Of a stretch of 64,000 nt of DNA, positions 46,503 to 56,496 are shown one piece after another. Both the position numbers and the translations under genes were made by a program. This DNA is from Weissella hellenica (lineage in GTDB: Bacteria > Bacillota > Bacilli > Lactobacillales > Lactobacillaceae). The stretch spans positions 1-64,000 of the forward strand of contig NZ_BJEG01000002.1 of NCBI RefSeq assembly GCF_005405545.1. The letters are read 5' to 3'. The number at the start of each line of letters is the position of its first letter. Position 1 is the first letter of the stretch. The notes beneath the pieces were generated by a model. The model saw only the letters and a program-made list of their open reading frames with translations, did not search any database and was not told the origin of the DNA.

Positions 46503-46847
46503 CGCTCACTCCTCTAATAACCTATTCCTTACTATATCTATTATCACATATAAGTACATCTATATGTTAATTATTACTACATCGTCAATTTACCATTATA
46601 CGCTAATAAAGTGTGCAACGTAAAACAAACTATACCAATTTATCGTATATCATCAATAATACAATAGCTGTAATATAACTAGTTGTCTGTTAGTCGCTAT
46701 CGTTAAAGTTATCACAAAGCCCCTAAAAACGACCATCAGCCCCCTAATAAAAACTATACCATTTTCATTTTAATCTTGATAAGCCACCTTTTTAGCGGTA
46801 TACTATTCCTGAATAATGTTATGACGTAAAGCATAGAAAAGAGGGGC
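46503..46847. other. Gap between the DUF4767 gene and the nucleotidase
   Basis: A 345-bp AT-rich divergent gap. Apart from the promoter at 46776-46804, I see no reading frame, tRNA, riboswitch or strong hairpin. The left part probably holds the promoter of the DUF4767 gene. Confidence 0.5.
46776..46804 (+). promoter_or_regulatory. Promoter of the nucleotidase-aldolase operon
   Basis: TTGATA (46776-46781), a 17-base spacer and TATACT (46799-46804); the start would be near 46811. Confidence 0.75.
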
Positions 46848-46850
46848 ATT

Positions 46851-47441
46851 ATCAAAAAATTATTTATCGATATGGACAATACATTAGTTAACACGCTTCC
46901 CATCCTAAATGCGGAGAGTGAAAACATTAAAAAATATCACGTTAATAAACCAGATCAAATTCCTGGTATTTTCCGTGATTTAAAGCCACTGCCAGGTGCC
47001 GTCGACGGCATTTTTAAATTAGCTAATTATTATGATCTTTATATTTTATCAACAGCTCCTTGGGAAAACCCCAGTTCTTGGCAAGATAAAATTAACTGGC
47101 TAACCGAATATTTTGGCAATGATGAAAATAGTCCATTTTATAAAAAAGTTATTTTAACGCATAAAAAAGATCTCGTTAAAATGCCATCTAGTATGTTACT
47201 TGATGATCGCCCTTACCATGGCGCAAGCGATTGGGATGATAAAAAACTTGATAGCTTTTGGCTACAATATGGCTATGATCCTCGCTTAGTTTGGACTGAA
47301 GATTTAGTACCTTTTTTAATTAGCATCGCGCAATCAAACGAAGATTCATTACGCACGGACATTATTCATGCTAATGAAAAAGCGCAGCACAAACTTCGTC
47401 ACGCTACAGATGAATTTAAAAAAGAAAGTTGGGAACAATAA
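46851..47441 (+). CDS. 5'(3')-deoxyribonucleotidase-like HAD hydrolase, no standard start codon
   Basis: HAD phosphatase of the NT5C type, which removes phosphate from deoxynucleotides. The sequence KKLFIDMDNTLVNTLPIL carries the nucleophile Asp and the acid/base Asp, and later LDDRPYHGAS is the metal loop. After a stop at 46827 the frame has no ATG, GTG or TTG before the catalytic Asp codon. I place the start at ATC 46851, four bases past GAGGGG (the upstream ATT 46848 is the other candidate). Relatives start MKKLFIDMDN, so ATC probably replaces an ATG. Starting at ATG 46872 would remove the nucleophile. It overlaps fba by one base. Confidence 0.75.
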   Translation: MKKLFIDMDNTLVNTLPILNAESENIKKYHVNKPDQIPGIFRDLKPLPGAVDGIFKLANYYDLYILSTAPWENPSSWQDKINWLTEYFGNDENSPFYKKVILTHKKDLVKMPSSMLLDDRPYHGASDWDDKKLDSFWLQYGYDPRLVWTEDLVPFLISIAQSNEDSLRTDIIHANEKAQHKLRHATDEFKKESWEQ

Positions 47442-48322
47442 TGACTATCGTTTCAGGAAAAAGCATGATTAACAATGCTCGTCAGAATGGCTATGCCATT
47501 GGTGCATTTAACACAAACAATCTAGAATGGACGGAAGCCATCTTAAGAGTGGCCCAAGAACAGCAAGCACCAACGATGGTCGCTGCTTCGATGGGAGCCA
47601 TTAAATATATGGGTGGCTTTAAAACTGTCGTGGACCTCGTTCACGATTTGCATGATGAACTAAACATTACTGTGCCAATTGCCATTCACCTTGATCACGG
47701 TAACTATGAAGCTGCCAAATCAGCTATCGCAGCCGGTTTTACCTCAATTATGTTTGATGGTTCAGATTTACCAATCGACGAAAACCTTGCCAAAACACAA
47801 GAAATCGTGAAACTTGCGCATGCTAAGGGCATTTCTGTTGAAGCTGAAGTTGGTACTATCGGTGGTGAAGAGGACGGCATTATTGGGGATGGTGAAATTG
47901 CACCCATTAAAGATGCTGTTGCCATGGTTAATACCGGCATCGACTTTTTAGCTGCTGGTATTGGTAACATTCATGGTCCTTATCCCGACGATTGGACCGG
48001 TCTGCATCTAGACCATCTTCAAAACGTCACAACTGCTGTTGATGAGGCTGCTGGACACAAAGTGCCAATCGTTTTGCATGGTGGTTCTGGTATTCCAGAT
48101 AATCAAATTAAAACCGCCATCTCAATGGGAGTTTCAAAGGTAAACGTTAACTCAGAAGCACAACTCGCCTTCCACGAAGCACTGCGTGAATTCATTTTAG
48201 CGGATCACGACTTAGAAGGAAAGAATTATGACCCACGTAAGTTACTTGCAACGGGCGTCCAAGGTATCGAATCTGCATTAACTGACCGCATTAGCGTTTT
48301 TGGAAATGCTCACAAAGCTTAA
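47441..48322 (+). CDS. fba: Fructose-bisphosphate aldolase, class II
   Basis: The 293-residue zinc aldolase cleaves fructose 1,6-bisphosphate or its epimer. The start MTIVSGKSMINNARQNGY overlaps the preceding stop (TAATG). Metal and catalytic blocks are visible: HLDHGNYE (about 80-87), AEVGTIGGEEDG (about 132-143), GNIHGPYP (about 176), VLHGGSGIPD (about 208) and KVNVNSEAQ (about 229). Tagatose-bisphosphate aldolase is the alternative. In an organism that ferments sugar via phosphoketolase its role may be gluconeogenic or minor. A terminator follows. Confidence 0.9.
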   Translation: MTIVSGKSMINNARQNGYAIGAFNTNNLEWTEAILRVAQEQQAPTMVAASMGAIKYMGGFKTVVDLVHDLHDELNITVPIAIHLDHGNYEAAKSAIAAGFTSIMFDGSDLPIDENLAKTQEIVKLAHAKGISVEAEVGTIGGEEDGIIGDGEIAPIKDAVAMVNTGIDFLAAGIGNIHGPYPDDWTGLHLDHLQNVTTAVDEAAGHKVPIVLHGGSGIPDNQIKTAISMGVSKVNVNSEAQLAFHEALREFILADHDLEGKNYDPRKLLATGVQGIESALTDRISVFGNAHKA

Positions 48323-48343
48323 AATTGATTGCATTTATATACT

Positions 48344-48388
48344 AAAAGAGTCGTTGGGACAAAAGAAGATGTCCCAACGACCTTTTTA
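48344..48388 (+). terminator. Terminator after fba
   Basis: GTCGTTGGGACA pairs with TGTCCCAACGAC around an 8-base loop, followed by CCTTTTTAG. It faces the next gene, which ends 2 bases further on. Confidence 0.85.
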
Positions 48389-48389
48389 G

Positions 48390-50048
48390 TTAAAAATCCG
48401 TTTTTGCAAATAACATGCTATGCCAAATTACCAACGCATAATTTGGGCGTTGTATAATTCTTTTTAGATATGCCCGTGTTTCTTTAGGTTCATTTGTAAT
48501 AAATCCATCTACACCATACGCATACATAGTCATAATATCGGTATGGCCATCCACCGTCCAAGCATATAATTTTTTATCCACTTGATGTGCTTGTTGGCTT
48601 GTTTTAGGTTCAACACTAGAATACTCTAGCGCATAAAATTGATTTGTTTTATCCCGATTTATTGTATTATTTAACGGTGAAAGCAAGCCACTCGTAATAT
48701 CAGTATAGCCTGCCAACCGCTTTAAAGCATTTTGATTTAATGACTGTAGCTGTGCGCCATTTTTTTGCATAGCCGATCCATATTGATGCATAAAATCTTT
48801 TAATTCTTGGTTACTAATCGATGAATTAATTTTCAATTCAACTAATAATCGTTGATTCAATCGATTAGCCTCATTCAAATAGTCGCCAAAATTAGATACT
48901 TTAATCTTCTTACCATTTGATTGATATGTCACTTTTTGTAATTGTTCCCAATTCGTCTGGCTGATTTTATATTTTTTGCCATTTGTTGCTTTAATTGTCG
49001 CATCATGACTCAAAACATAAACCCCATCCTTGGTGTGTTGAATATCAATTTCAACATAATCCGGTTTGGTGGCACTAACTTTACGCAGATTTTCGATAGC
49101 ATTCTGGACGTCACGATCAGAGGTAACCCCCATGTGAGCCATTACAAGTTGTGATGTGGCCGGTTTTTGCATAAACCGATTTGCTAGGCTCAACGACAAT
49201 CCTCCTGTCGCTATCATAGCGACAACTGCTAACAATTGCATACTTACGCTGGGTTTTTGATCAATACGTATCGTTAACGACGTCGTAAACATTAATAACC
49301 ACTGCGCAGTAACAAAATATAATATCCCCGTTAAACAGGCAATGAATATATTAGCTGCCGCAATACTAATATCTAAATTACCGACGTAATCAATACAATA
49401 TTGCAAGACCATCAAAATCCCAACAGTTAGCAACAACTGACCAATCAACCATAATATCAACGTGGCATTGCCCAACAATTGGTGTTTATTTTTATACCAG
49501 CTTTTCTTAATAGCCTGCTTCAATTTTTCATCAGCAACAATTAGATAATACGTTGTGTCCTTTAGTCTAAACACAATTAACAACATACCAAGATAAACAA
49601 CACCTGCAAACAGCTTTATCCACGTACCACTAATCATACTAATGAAAGTTGCCGGAATCGGTATGTGATTAATCACCGGCACCTTCATACCAAATTGATT
49701 TAGTGGTAATAATATTAGCAATAAAATAAATAGCCAAACATATACTTTACCACGATGAATATTACGCAGCCATGCTTTTATATGTAACTGATGATAATGA
49801 TGTAAAACAACTGTAATCAACAAGATGACGAAAATTAAATACACCAAAAAATAACCAATCATCGACATGCCATATTGTAGCCCGTTTGATTTTAAATCAT
49901 TCAGCAATGCCGATATACCCGATGTATCAAGTTGATAAGCTGGCGGCAAATATTTATTGATATATCCAATGCCGACCGAAGCGGTATAATTGTAAACCAG
50001 TAACAGCACCATCATAAATGTGGTTTGCTTTAAATAACGATTATTCAT
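48390..50048 (-). CDS. Membrane GDPD protein (glycerophosphodiester phosphodiesterase)
   Basis: The 552-residue protein has eight or so hydrophobic segments over residues 1-290, then a GDPD domain at the C terminus (about 300-545). The HRG motif reads AHMG (Arg replaced by Met) followed by QNAIENL, while VEIDIQHTKDGVYVLSHDATIK keeps Glu, Asp and the second His. Relatives degrade lipoteichoic acid or phospholipid-derived glycerophosphodiesters. A role in lipoteichoic acid turnover is plausible. AGGGAGA precedes the ATG. Loss of the Arg may lower activity. Confidence 0.85.
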   Translation of the reverse strand: MNNRYLKQTTFMMVLLLVYNYTASVGIGYINKYLPPAYQLDTSGISALLNDLKSNGLQYGMSMIGYFLVYLIFVILLITVVLHHYHQLHIKAWLRNIHRGKVYVWLFILLLILLPLNQFGMKVPVINHIPIPATFISMISGTWIKLFAGVVYLGMLLIVFRLKDTTYYLIVADEKLKQAIKKSWYKNKHQLLGNATLILWLIGQLLLTVGILMVLQYCIDYVGNLDISIAAANIFIACLTGILYFVTAQWLLMFTTSLTIRIDQKPSVSMQLLAVVAMIATGGLSLSLANRFMQKPATSQLVMAHMGVTSDRDVQNAIENLRKVSATKPDYVEIDIQHTKDGVYVLSHDATIKATNGKKYKISQTNWEQLQKVTYQSNGKKIKVSNFGDYLNEANRLNQRLLVELKINSSISNQELKDFMHQYGSAMQKNGAQLQSLNQNALKRLAGYTDITSGLLSPLNNTINRDKTNQFYALEYSSVEPKTSQQAHQVDKKLYAWTVDGHTDIMTMYAYGVDGFITNEPKETRAYLKRIIQRPNYALVIWHSMLFAKTDF

Positions 50049-50193
50049 AAATTCTCCCTAAATACAACATTACGCCAAACCAATCTCACTATATAATACC
50101 GAAATATTGCATAATTAAAAGACCCGCAACCCATCAAATAACCATCAATAGATTTACAAGTCCTTCAATTATCATTATACATGACTGCTACGA

Positions 50194-51490
<1,297 letters not shown>

Positions 51491-51498
<8 letters not shown>

Positions 51499-52177
51499 GT
51501 TGTCCTCCCAATTTATTCATTCTACGGATCATTAAACTTGCCTGATATGCAGCGCCAAACCCGTTATCAATATTAGTTACGGTAATACCTGAACTGCATG
51601 ACGTTAACATTGATAACATTGTCGTAATTCCCTGCAAATTAGCACCATAACCAATAGACGTTGGTACAGCAATAACCGGTGCATCAACCAACCCAGCCAA
51701 TACTGTCGGCATTGAACCTTCCATACCAGCAACGGCAATAATCACATCCGCTTCACGCAACTCTTCAGTGTAATATAGCAAGCGATTCAACCCGGCAACA
51801 CCAACATCCCACAGATACTTGACGTTAACGCCCATCCATTCAGCTACTTGCACCGCTTCTTTCGCAATTGGCAGATCTGAAGTTCCCGCACAAACAACGT
51901 AGACTAGCCCAAGTTCTAACTTTGGATTTGGCTTACCAACTGACAGAACCTGGCTTTCTTCATCATAACGAAGATCTGCAATGCGCGCCTGCAAATATGC
52001 ATATTTTTCTTCATTAACTCGCGTAACTAATGCATTACCATTTTTATCCAATAGCACATTGACAATTTTTTCGATTTGTTCAGCTGTTTTACCACTACCA
52101 TAGACAACTTCTGAAAAACCTTTTCGCTGTGCGCGATCAACATCAACCTTCGCTGAACCAATATCTACAAACTTCAA
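51491..52177 (-). CDS. larB: LarB, nicotinate adenine dinucleotide carboxylase/hydrolase
   Basis: LarB carboxylates the pyridinium ring of NaAD and cleaves the pyrophosphate, the first step of cofactor synthesis. The 228-residue protein resembles AIR carboxylase, with VVCAGTSDLPIAKEA, WDVGVAGLNRLLYY, VAGMEGSMPTVLAGL and the TSCSSGITVTNIDNGFGA tail carrying the catalytic Cys. The start is TTG, with AAGGGA 8 bases upstream; no ATG or GTG suits. It is preceded by a hairpin terminator between larE and larB, and overlaps larC by 8 bases. Confidence 0.93.
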
Positions 52178-52207
52178 CTTTCTAATCCCTTCTCTAAATC
52201 CATGATA

Positions 52208-52263
52208 AAAATAAAAGAGCTGTTTTTCTAGATAGTTTAATTATCATGAAAAGAACAGCTCTT
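52208..52263 (-). terminator. Terminator-like hairpin between larE and larB
   Basis: Minus strand AAAGAGCTGTT ... AACAGCTCTTT with further inner pairing, followed by TATTTTTATC. It may reduce larB-larC expression relative to larA-larE. Confidence 0.7.
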
Positions 52264-52281
52264 TATAATCGTTTATTAGAA

Positions 52282-53136
52282 TTATCCGTTACTTACTGCT
52301 AATTCTTCTGCTGTCAAAGTAGTGTTCATACGACCACTACGGAATCCCGCTAAATCAACAGAAACAAACTTGAAACCAAATGATGTTAGCTTTTCATCAA
52401 TAACATCTTTGTTTTCAAAGACAAATTGAATTTCGTCCTTTGGTACTTCGATACGTGCGACATCCCCATGGAAACGAACACGTGCATTTGAGCAGCCCAA
52501 TGAGCGCAAGAATTTTTCTGAATTCATAACTTCAGCAATGCTATCAAGATCAATCTTCGTGTTGTATGGGAAACGTGATGAAACTGAGCAGCTAGCAACC
52601 TTGTTCCAGTTACTCAAGCCAACCTTCTTAGCAAGCAAACGTACATCTGTCTTGTATAAATCAGCAGTTTGCAATGGGCTAACAACGCCAGCTTCTTTCT
52701 TAGCAACCAAACCTGGACGGTAATCATCATTATCATCCATGATAGTACCATCTAACACAACGTCAAAGCCTTTGTCGCGACGAATGTCTTCCAAGCGGTT
52801 AAAGAACATTTGCTTTTGGTAGTACCATGACTTTGATGTGTTGTTAGCAATTTCATCATTCGTTAAGTAAGCTAAGTCTGTTCCCATAACAGTTGCATCT
52901 AAGTCCTTAGCCAATGAAACTGCTTTGTCAAATTCTTCATCAGTAAACAATTCTGAATTAGCAACAACGGCTAAAACGTTTTCCTTACCTAAAACATTCA
53001 AAGCTTCCTTTAGAACTAAAGTACTATCGATACCACCAGAAAAGGCAACGATCACACGGTTATACCCACCCAAAGTGTCTTGCAAAACGGCTTCTTTTTT
53101 CTCTAAATCTTTTGTTGCAGTTGTTGTACTAATCAT
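52282..53136 (-). CDS. larE: LarE, ATP-dependent sacrificial sulfur transferase
   Basis: LarE converts the carboxylates of the nicotinate ring to thiocarboxylates. The 284-residue protein has the PP-loop SGGIDSTL (33-40) for AMP transfer. A single relevant Cys, Cys183 in VASCSVSSRFPY, aligns with the sacrificial Cys176 of Lactobacillus plantarum LarE, so this is the self-consuming type rather than the Fe-S type. AGGAGGA lies before the ATG. larA is 52 bases upstream. Confidence 0.93.
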   Translation of the reverse strand: MISTTTATKDLEKKEAVLQDTLGGYNRVIVAFSGGIDSTLVLKEALNVLGKENVLAVVANSELFTDEEFDKAVSLAKDLDATVMGTDLAYLTNDEIANNTSKSWYYQKQMFFNRLEDIRRDKGFDVVLDGTIMDDNDDYRPGLVAKKEAGVVSPLQTADLYKTDVRLLAKKVGLSNWNKVASCSVSSRFPYNTKIDLDSIAEVMNSEKFLRSLGCSNARVRFHGDVARIEVPKDEIQFVFENKDVIDEKLTSFGFKFVSVDLAGFRSGRMNTTLTAEELAVSNG

Positions 53137-53188
53137 AATTATCCTCCTAAAATAACATATACATCCTACTAAGTAATATTATATACCT

Positions 53189-54472
53189 TTATGCTTTGAT
53201 GATCGTTGAAACACCATCAGGCAAAACAGCAATCGATGAATCTGCGCCAACAATACCATCAGCAATTGTCAAGGCTTCTTCAATTGAGCTAGCAAAAGTC
53301 ATCTTCATATCTTCAATGATTTGCTTATTCGACTCATCACTAATGATAATGACATGGTGCTTCATCATAACACGTGCTAAGATTTGTGCTTGCCATTGAT
53401 CTTGTTCAGTATGTAATGCAGGCATTTTAACAGCATTTTCGTAGATATCAGAAATCTTTTCGCAATCCTTAAATTGACGATAGAACTTTTCACCACCGGT
53501 ACCATCAGACAAACGACTAGCGATGATAATAACACCATCCTCTATATTCGTTGCTTCAGCTCCCGTCATACCTTTAACAGTTTGATAAATATTTTGATCT
53601 AATGGATACCCACCATTACTTGTAATTGTAATGTCTGTGTAAAGTGGCTTAGCTTCCATAATGCTGTCAACGAACTTTGTACCTGCAATATGCGCAGTCT
53701 CTGAATTTCCAGCAAATGAACCAACAATACGCTTATCATGATCCAAAACAACATTTACGATGAATTGTAATTTAGACAAACGGGCTGCTTCTAGCATATC
53801 CTTATGAATTGGGTTATGCATTAACATCCCCGTTCTTGAGTGCTTTGAATCAATGAATTGGCCGTTGTGATTACCCACAACTGACTTTCTTGATGCAATC
53901 CCAGGAAATACTGCTTTACGACCACCAGAATAACCGGCAAAGAAGTGCGGCTCAATAAATCCTTCAGCAACTAAAACATCAGCTTCAGCAGCAACACGAT
54001 TAATTTCACAATCAGCACCAGATGGTAACGTTCCAACATTAATCATGTTTTCAGTATCATCACTGTCATGAACAACGATGTTAATATTGTTAACAATATC
54101 TTCACCGTACTTATCAACCAATTCATCATGTGTTGTCAATCGGTGAGTTCCTGTTGCAACTAGAATGGTAATCTCTGCATCAGGATTACCTTTCTTAATT
54201 TCCGCAATAATATTAGGCATAATACGCTTCGACGGTACTGGTCGTGTGTGATCAGAACTAATCACGACAATATTTTGCTTACCTACTACTAATTCAGACA
54301 AATGCTTTGAATCAATTGGATTTGCCAACGAATTGTCCACGATCTCCTTTTCTGAAAGTTCATAACTTTTTGCAAGAACTGCATCAGCATCGGCTGCAAT
54401 TGTACCCTGTAGTCGACTTGAAGGAACTTCACCCGTTAACTTACCTTTTCCATACGGCAAAGAAATTTCCAT
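53189..54472 (-). CDS. larA: LarA, nickel-pincer lactate-type racemase
   Basis: LarA racemises D- and L-lactate using the nickel pincer cofactor; other family members act on malate, phenyllactate or sugar acids. The 427-residue protein matches Lactobacillus plantarum LarA at the key positions, shifted by +2: Asp74 and Arg77 in SSDHTRP, His110 in ATGTHR, His176 in EPHFF, Lys186 (cofactor lysine) in SGGRKAVFPGIAS and His202 in GNHNG. The residue before His110 is Thr rather than Phe, which may alter substrate fit. AGGAGA precedes the ATG. The operon context suggests glycerate as an alternative substrate. Confidence 0.92.
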   Translation of the reverse strand: MEISLPYGKGKLTGEVPSSRLQGTIAADADAVLAKSYELSEKEIVDNSLANPIDSKHLSELVVGKQNIVVISSDHTRPVPSKRIMPNIIAEIKKGNPDAEITILVATGTHRLTTHDELVDKYGEDIVNNINIVVHDSDDTENMINVGTLPSGADCEINRVAAEADVLVAEGFIEPHFFAGYSGGRKAVFPGIASRKSVVGNHNGQFIDSKHSRTGMLMHNPIHKDMLEAARLSKLQFIVNVVLDHDKRIVGSFAGNSETAHIAGTKFVDSIMEAKPLYTDITITSNGGYPLDQNIYQTVKGMTGAEATNIEDGVIIIASRLSDGTGGEKFYRQFKDCEKISDIYENAVKMPALHTEQDQWQAQILARVMMKHHVIIISDESNKQIIEDMKMTFASSIEEALTIADGIVGADSSIAVLPDGVSTIIKA

Positions 54473-55425
54473 AATATATTATCTCCTAGTCTTTTTGAAA
54501 TGCGCTGCAATAAATGGTATTAACAATGCCGTTATAATCACCGACGTTGCTACTTGTGCAGTTGCCTGACTAACATATGGTGCCCAACTTTTATCTAATT
54601 GTGCAACGATTGCTGGTGTCGCAACAGCATTACCAGCCGTTGTACCAATAAATCAGCCCATCACATTATTAGGTAAATGTTTTTTAAACAACTGTCGACA
54701 AATCAAAAACGAAATACCACCTGTAATAAGAATGTTCAATAAACCAATAATTATACCGCCAACACCCCCTTTAAATAAATCGCCCAAATCCAATGCCGTT
54801 CCTAATGGGAAAGCAAAAAAAGGGACTAATAGTTGCTGTCCTTTAGCTAAGAAAGTTCTAAAATCAGCATCAAGATTACCTAAAATCAAACCAACTAAAA
54901 TGGGTGTACAAATCGCCACAAACTGCATCATGGGTATACTAGCTAAACCACTAGCTCCAAGTGCTAAAAATACCATTAACGGTCCTTCGTTAATCGCCAC
55001 AATTGATGTTGCATTAACTTCGTCTTGGGTCCCAAATTCTTCAGCTAAAGAAGCATATACGCCCACATTAGCATTACTCATTGCTGCCAGTAGCGCCAAT
55101 GGTGAAATACCAAGTAAACCAGCATAACCCCAAAAATGGGCTACTAACAACCCAATCACTGACCCCAAAATAAATTTCAGAAGTAACAGCGTACCACCAA
55201 TTTTAATGGTTTTCCCAATGGTTTTTATTTGAATTTGAGCACTCGTACATAAGATAAACAAACCCAAAAATACTAAAGCACCATCTTTAAATACAGCTGT
55301 CGTAAAAGAACCAATGGTTAAAAATTTTGGAAAAACGAATTCACTAACACTCCCAAGCACAATGGTATAACCATCATGCCACCCGGAATCTTTTGAATAC
55401 CACTCAAAATCTTTCCGTTAAACAT
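54437..55425 (-). pseudogene. kdgT: 2-keto-3-deoxygluconate permease (KdgT), two lesions
   Basis: A KdgT-type permease reads MFNGKILSGIQKIPGGMMVI from 55425 but ends at TAA after NSFF. The frame is restored by adding one T to a run of five (plus strand 55331-55335), continuing PKFLTIGSFTTAVFK and running for about 230 codons. A TGA at 54653-54655 then interrupts the protein before FIGTTAGNAVATPAIVAQ, which continues in frame nearly to larA. So there is both a frameshift and an in-frame nonsense codon. Substrate is inferred from homology only. The gene lies between the nickel permease and larA in the same orientation. Confidence 0.82.
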
Positions 55426-55476
55426 ATCTATATTATCCCCCATAATATACAGTAATTACTCACATTTGCTTATCGC

Positions 55477-56481
55477 CTAGTGGGCACCCCTTTTATTAAT
55501 AAAACGCCAACCACCATACGCAATCAACCAAACCATCACGAATAACACAATCAAACCATAACCTAGCCAATTGAAATCAAGGTTTTGGACCCATGATAAG
55601 AAACCACCTTGAACATTTAACCCACTGGTTGATACCTGTAACAATTCAACAACCCCAATCAAAAGGGCTGCAATAACTGAAACTAGCGTCACTGTAAGAT
55701 TGTAATAAATCTTTCGCATCGGCGTTTCAAAAGCCCATGAATATGCCCCTGACATCATAACTGAATCTGTTGTATCCATCACATTCATACCAGAAGCAAA
55801 TAAAATTGGTAATGCTAAAATACCCCAAATTGATGCGCTCTGCGTAGCCGTACCTGCAGACAGTGCAATTAGCGCAATTTCTGAAGCTGTATCAAAGCCT
55901 AACCCAAATAAAAAGCCAACCGGATACATCTGCCAAGAATGACTAATGAATTTAAAAATAGGGCCTAAAAATTTTGATAAAAATCCCCGTGACATTAATA
56001 ACTTATCAAAACGTTCTTGATCAAAGGTTCCCGCCTTCATTTGACGATACTGTGACCAAATATTAATTAGAATCACGCCATTTATCAGTGCAATAATAAT
56101 TAAAAATATACCAGAAACCGATGCCCCAATTTTGCCACCAATTTCTTGTAAAATCGGCAAATTCAATTTAGCAAAGCGCACTGCAAAGCCAACAATTAAC
56201 GCCATAATAAACACAACTGTTGAATGCCCAAGCGAGAAGAAAAAACCTACACCTGCAGAGGTCTTGTTTTCTTGAACCAATTTACGAACAGTATTATCAA
56301 TCGCAGTAATATGATCAGCATCAAATGCATGTCGCAAACCTAATGTATAAGCAATTAATCCAATTCCTAAAAATTTAGGTTCGTGTATCGTCGCAATAAT
56401 TAACAACACTATTCCAATAACGTGCAATGCTAAACTTGCCACATAATACGGTAAAGCATCACGAAAAACTTTTTTATTCAC
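55477..56481 (-). CDS. NiCoT nickel/cobalt permease
   Basis: A 334-residue, eight-segment permease with the metal motif RHAFDADHITAIDN (about 50-63, HxxxxDH), FFFSLGHSTVVF, LGFDTASEIALIAL and FASGMNVMDTTDS. These define HoxN/NixA proteins that import nickel or cobalt. In this operon it feeds nickel to LarC. Start GTG, with GGAG 7 bases upstream, 15 bases after glycerate kinase. Confidence 0.93.
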   Translation of the reverse strand: MNKKVFRDALPYYVASLALHVIGIVLLIIATIHEPKFLGIGLIAYTLGLRHAFDADHITAIDNTVRKLVQENKTSAGVGFFFSLGHSTVVFIMALIVGFAVRFAKLNLPILQEIGGKIGASVSGIFLIIIALINGVILINIWSQYRQMKAGTFDQERFDKLLMSRGFLSKFLGPIFKFISHSWQMYPVGFLFGLGFDTASEIALIALSAGTATQSASIWGILALPILFASGMNVMDTTDSVMMSGAYSWAFETPMRKIYYNLTVTLVSVIAALLIGVVELLQVSTSGLNVQGGFLSWVQNLDFNWLGYGLIVLFVMVWLIAYGGWRFINKRGAH

Positions 56482-56496
56482 CCTATATCTCCAATA

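Noticed and set aside
46503-46850. Small RNA or riboswitch in the gap
   Set aside because: No strong hairpin, terminator or known motif was seen; only a promoter near its right end.
52213-52263. Separate small gene in the larE-larB gap
   Set aside because: The gap holds only a hairpin and a ribosome binding site for larB.
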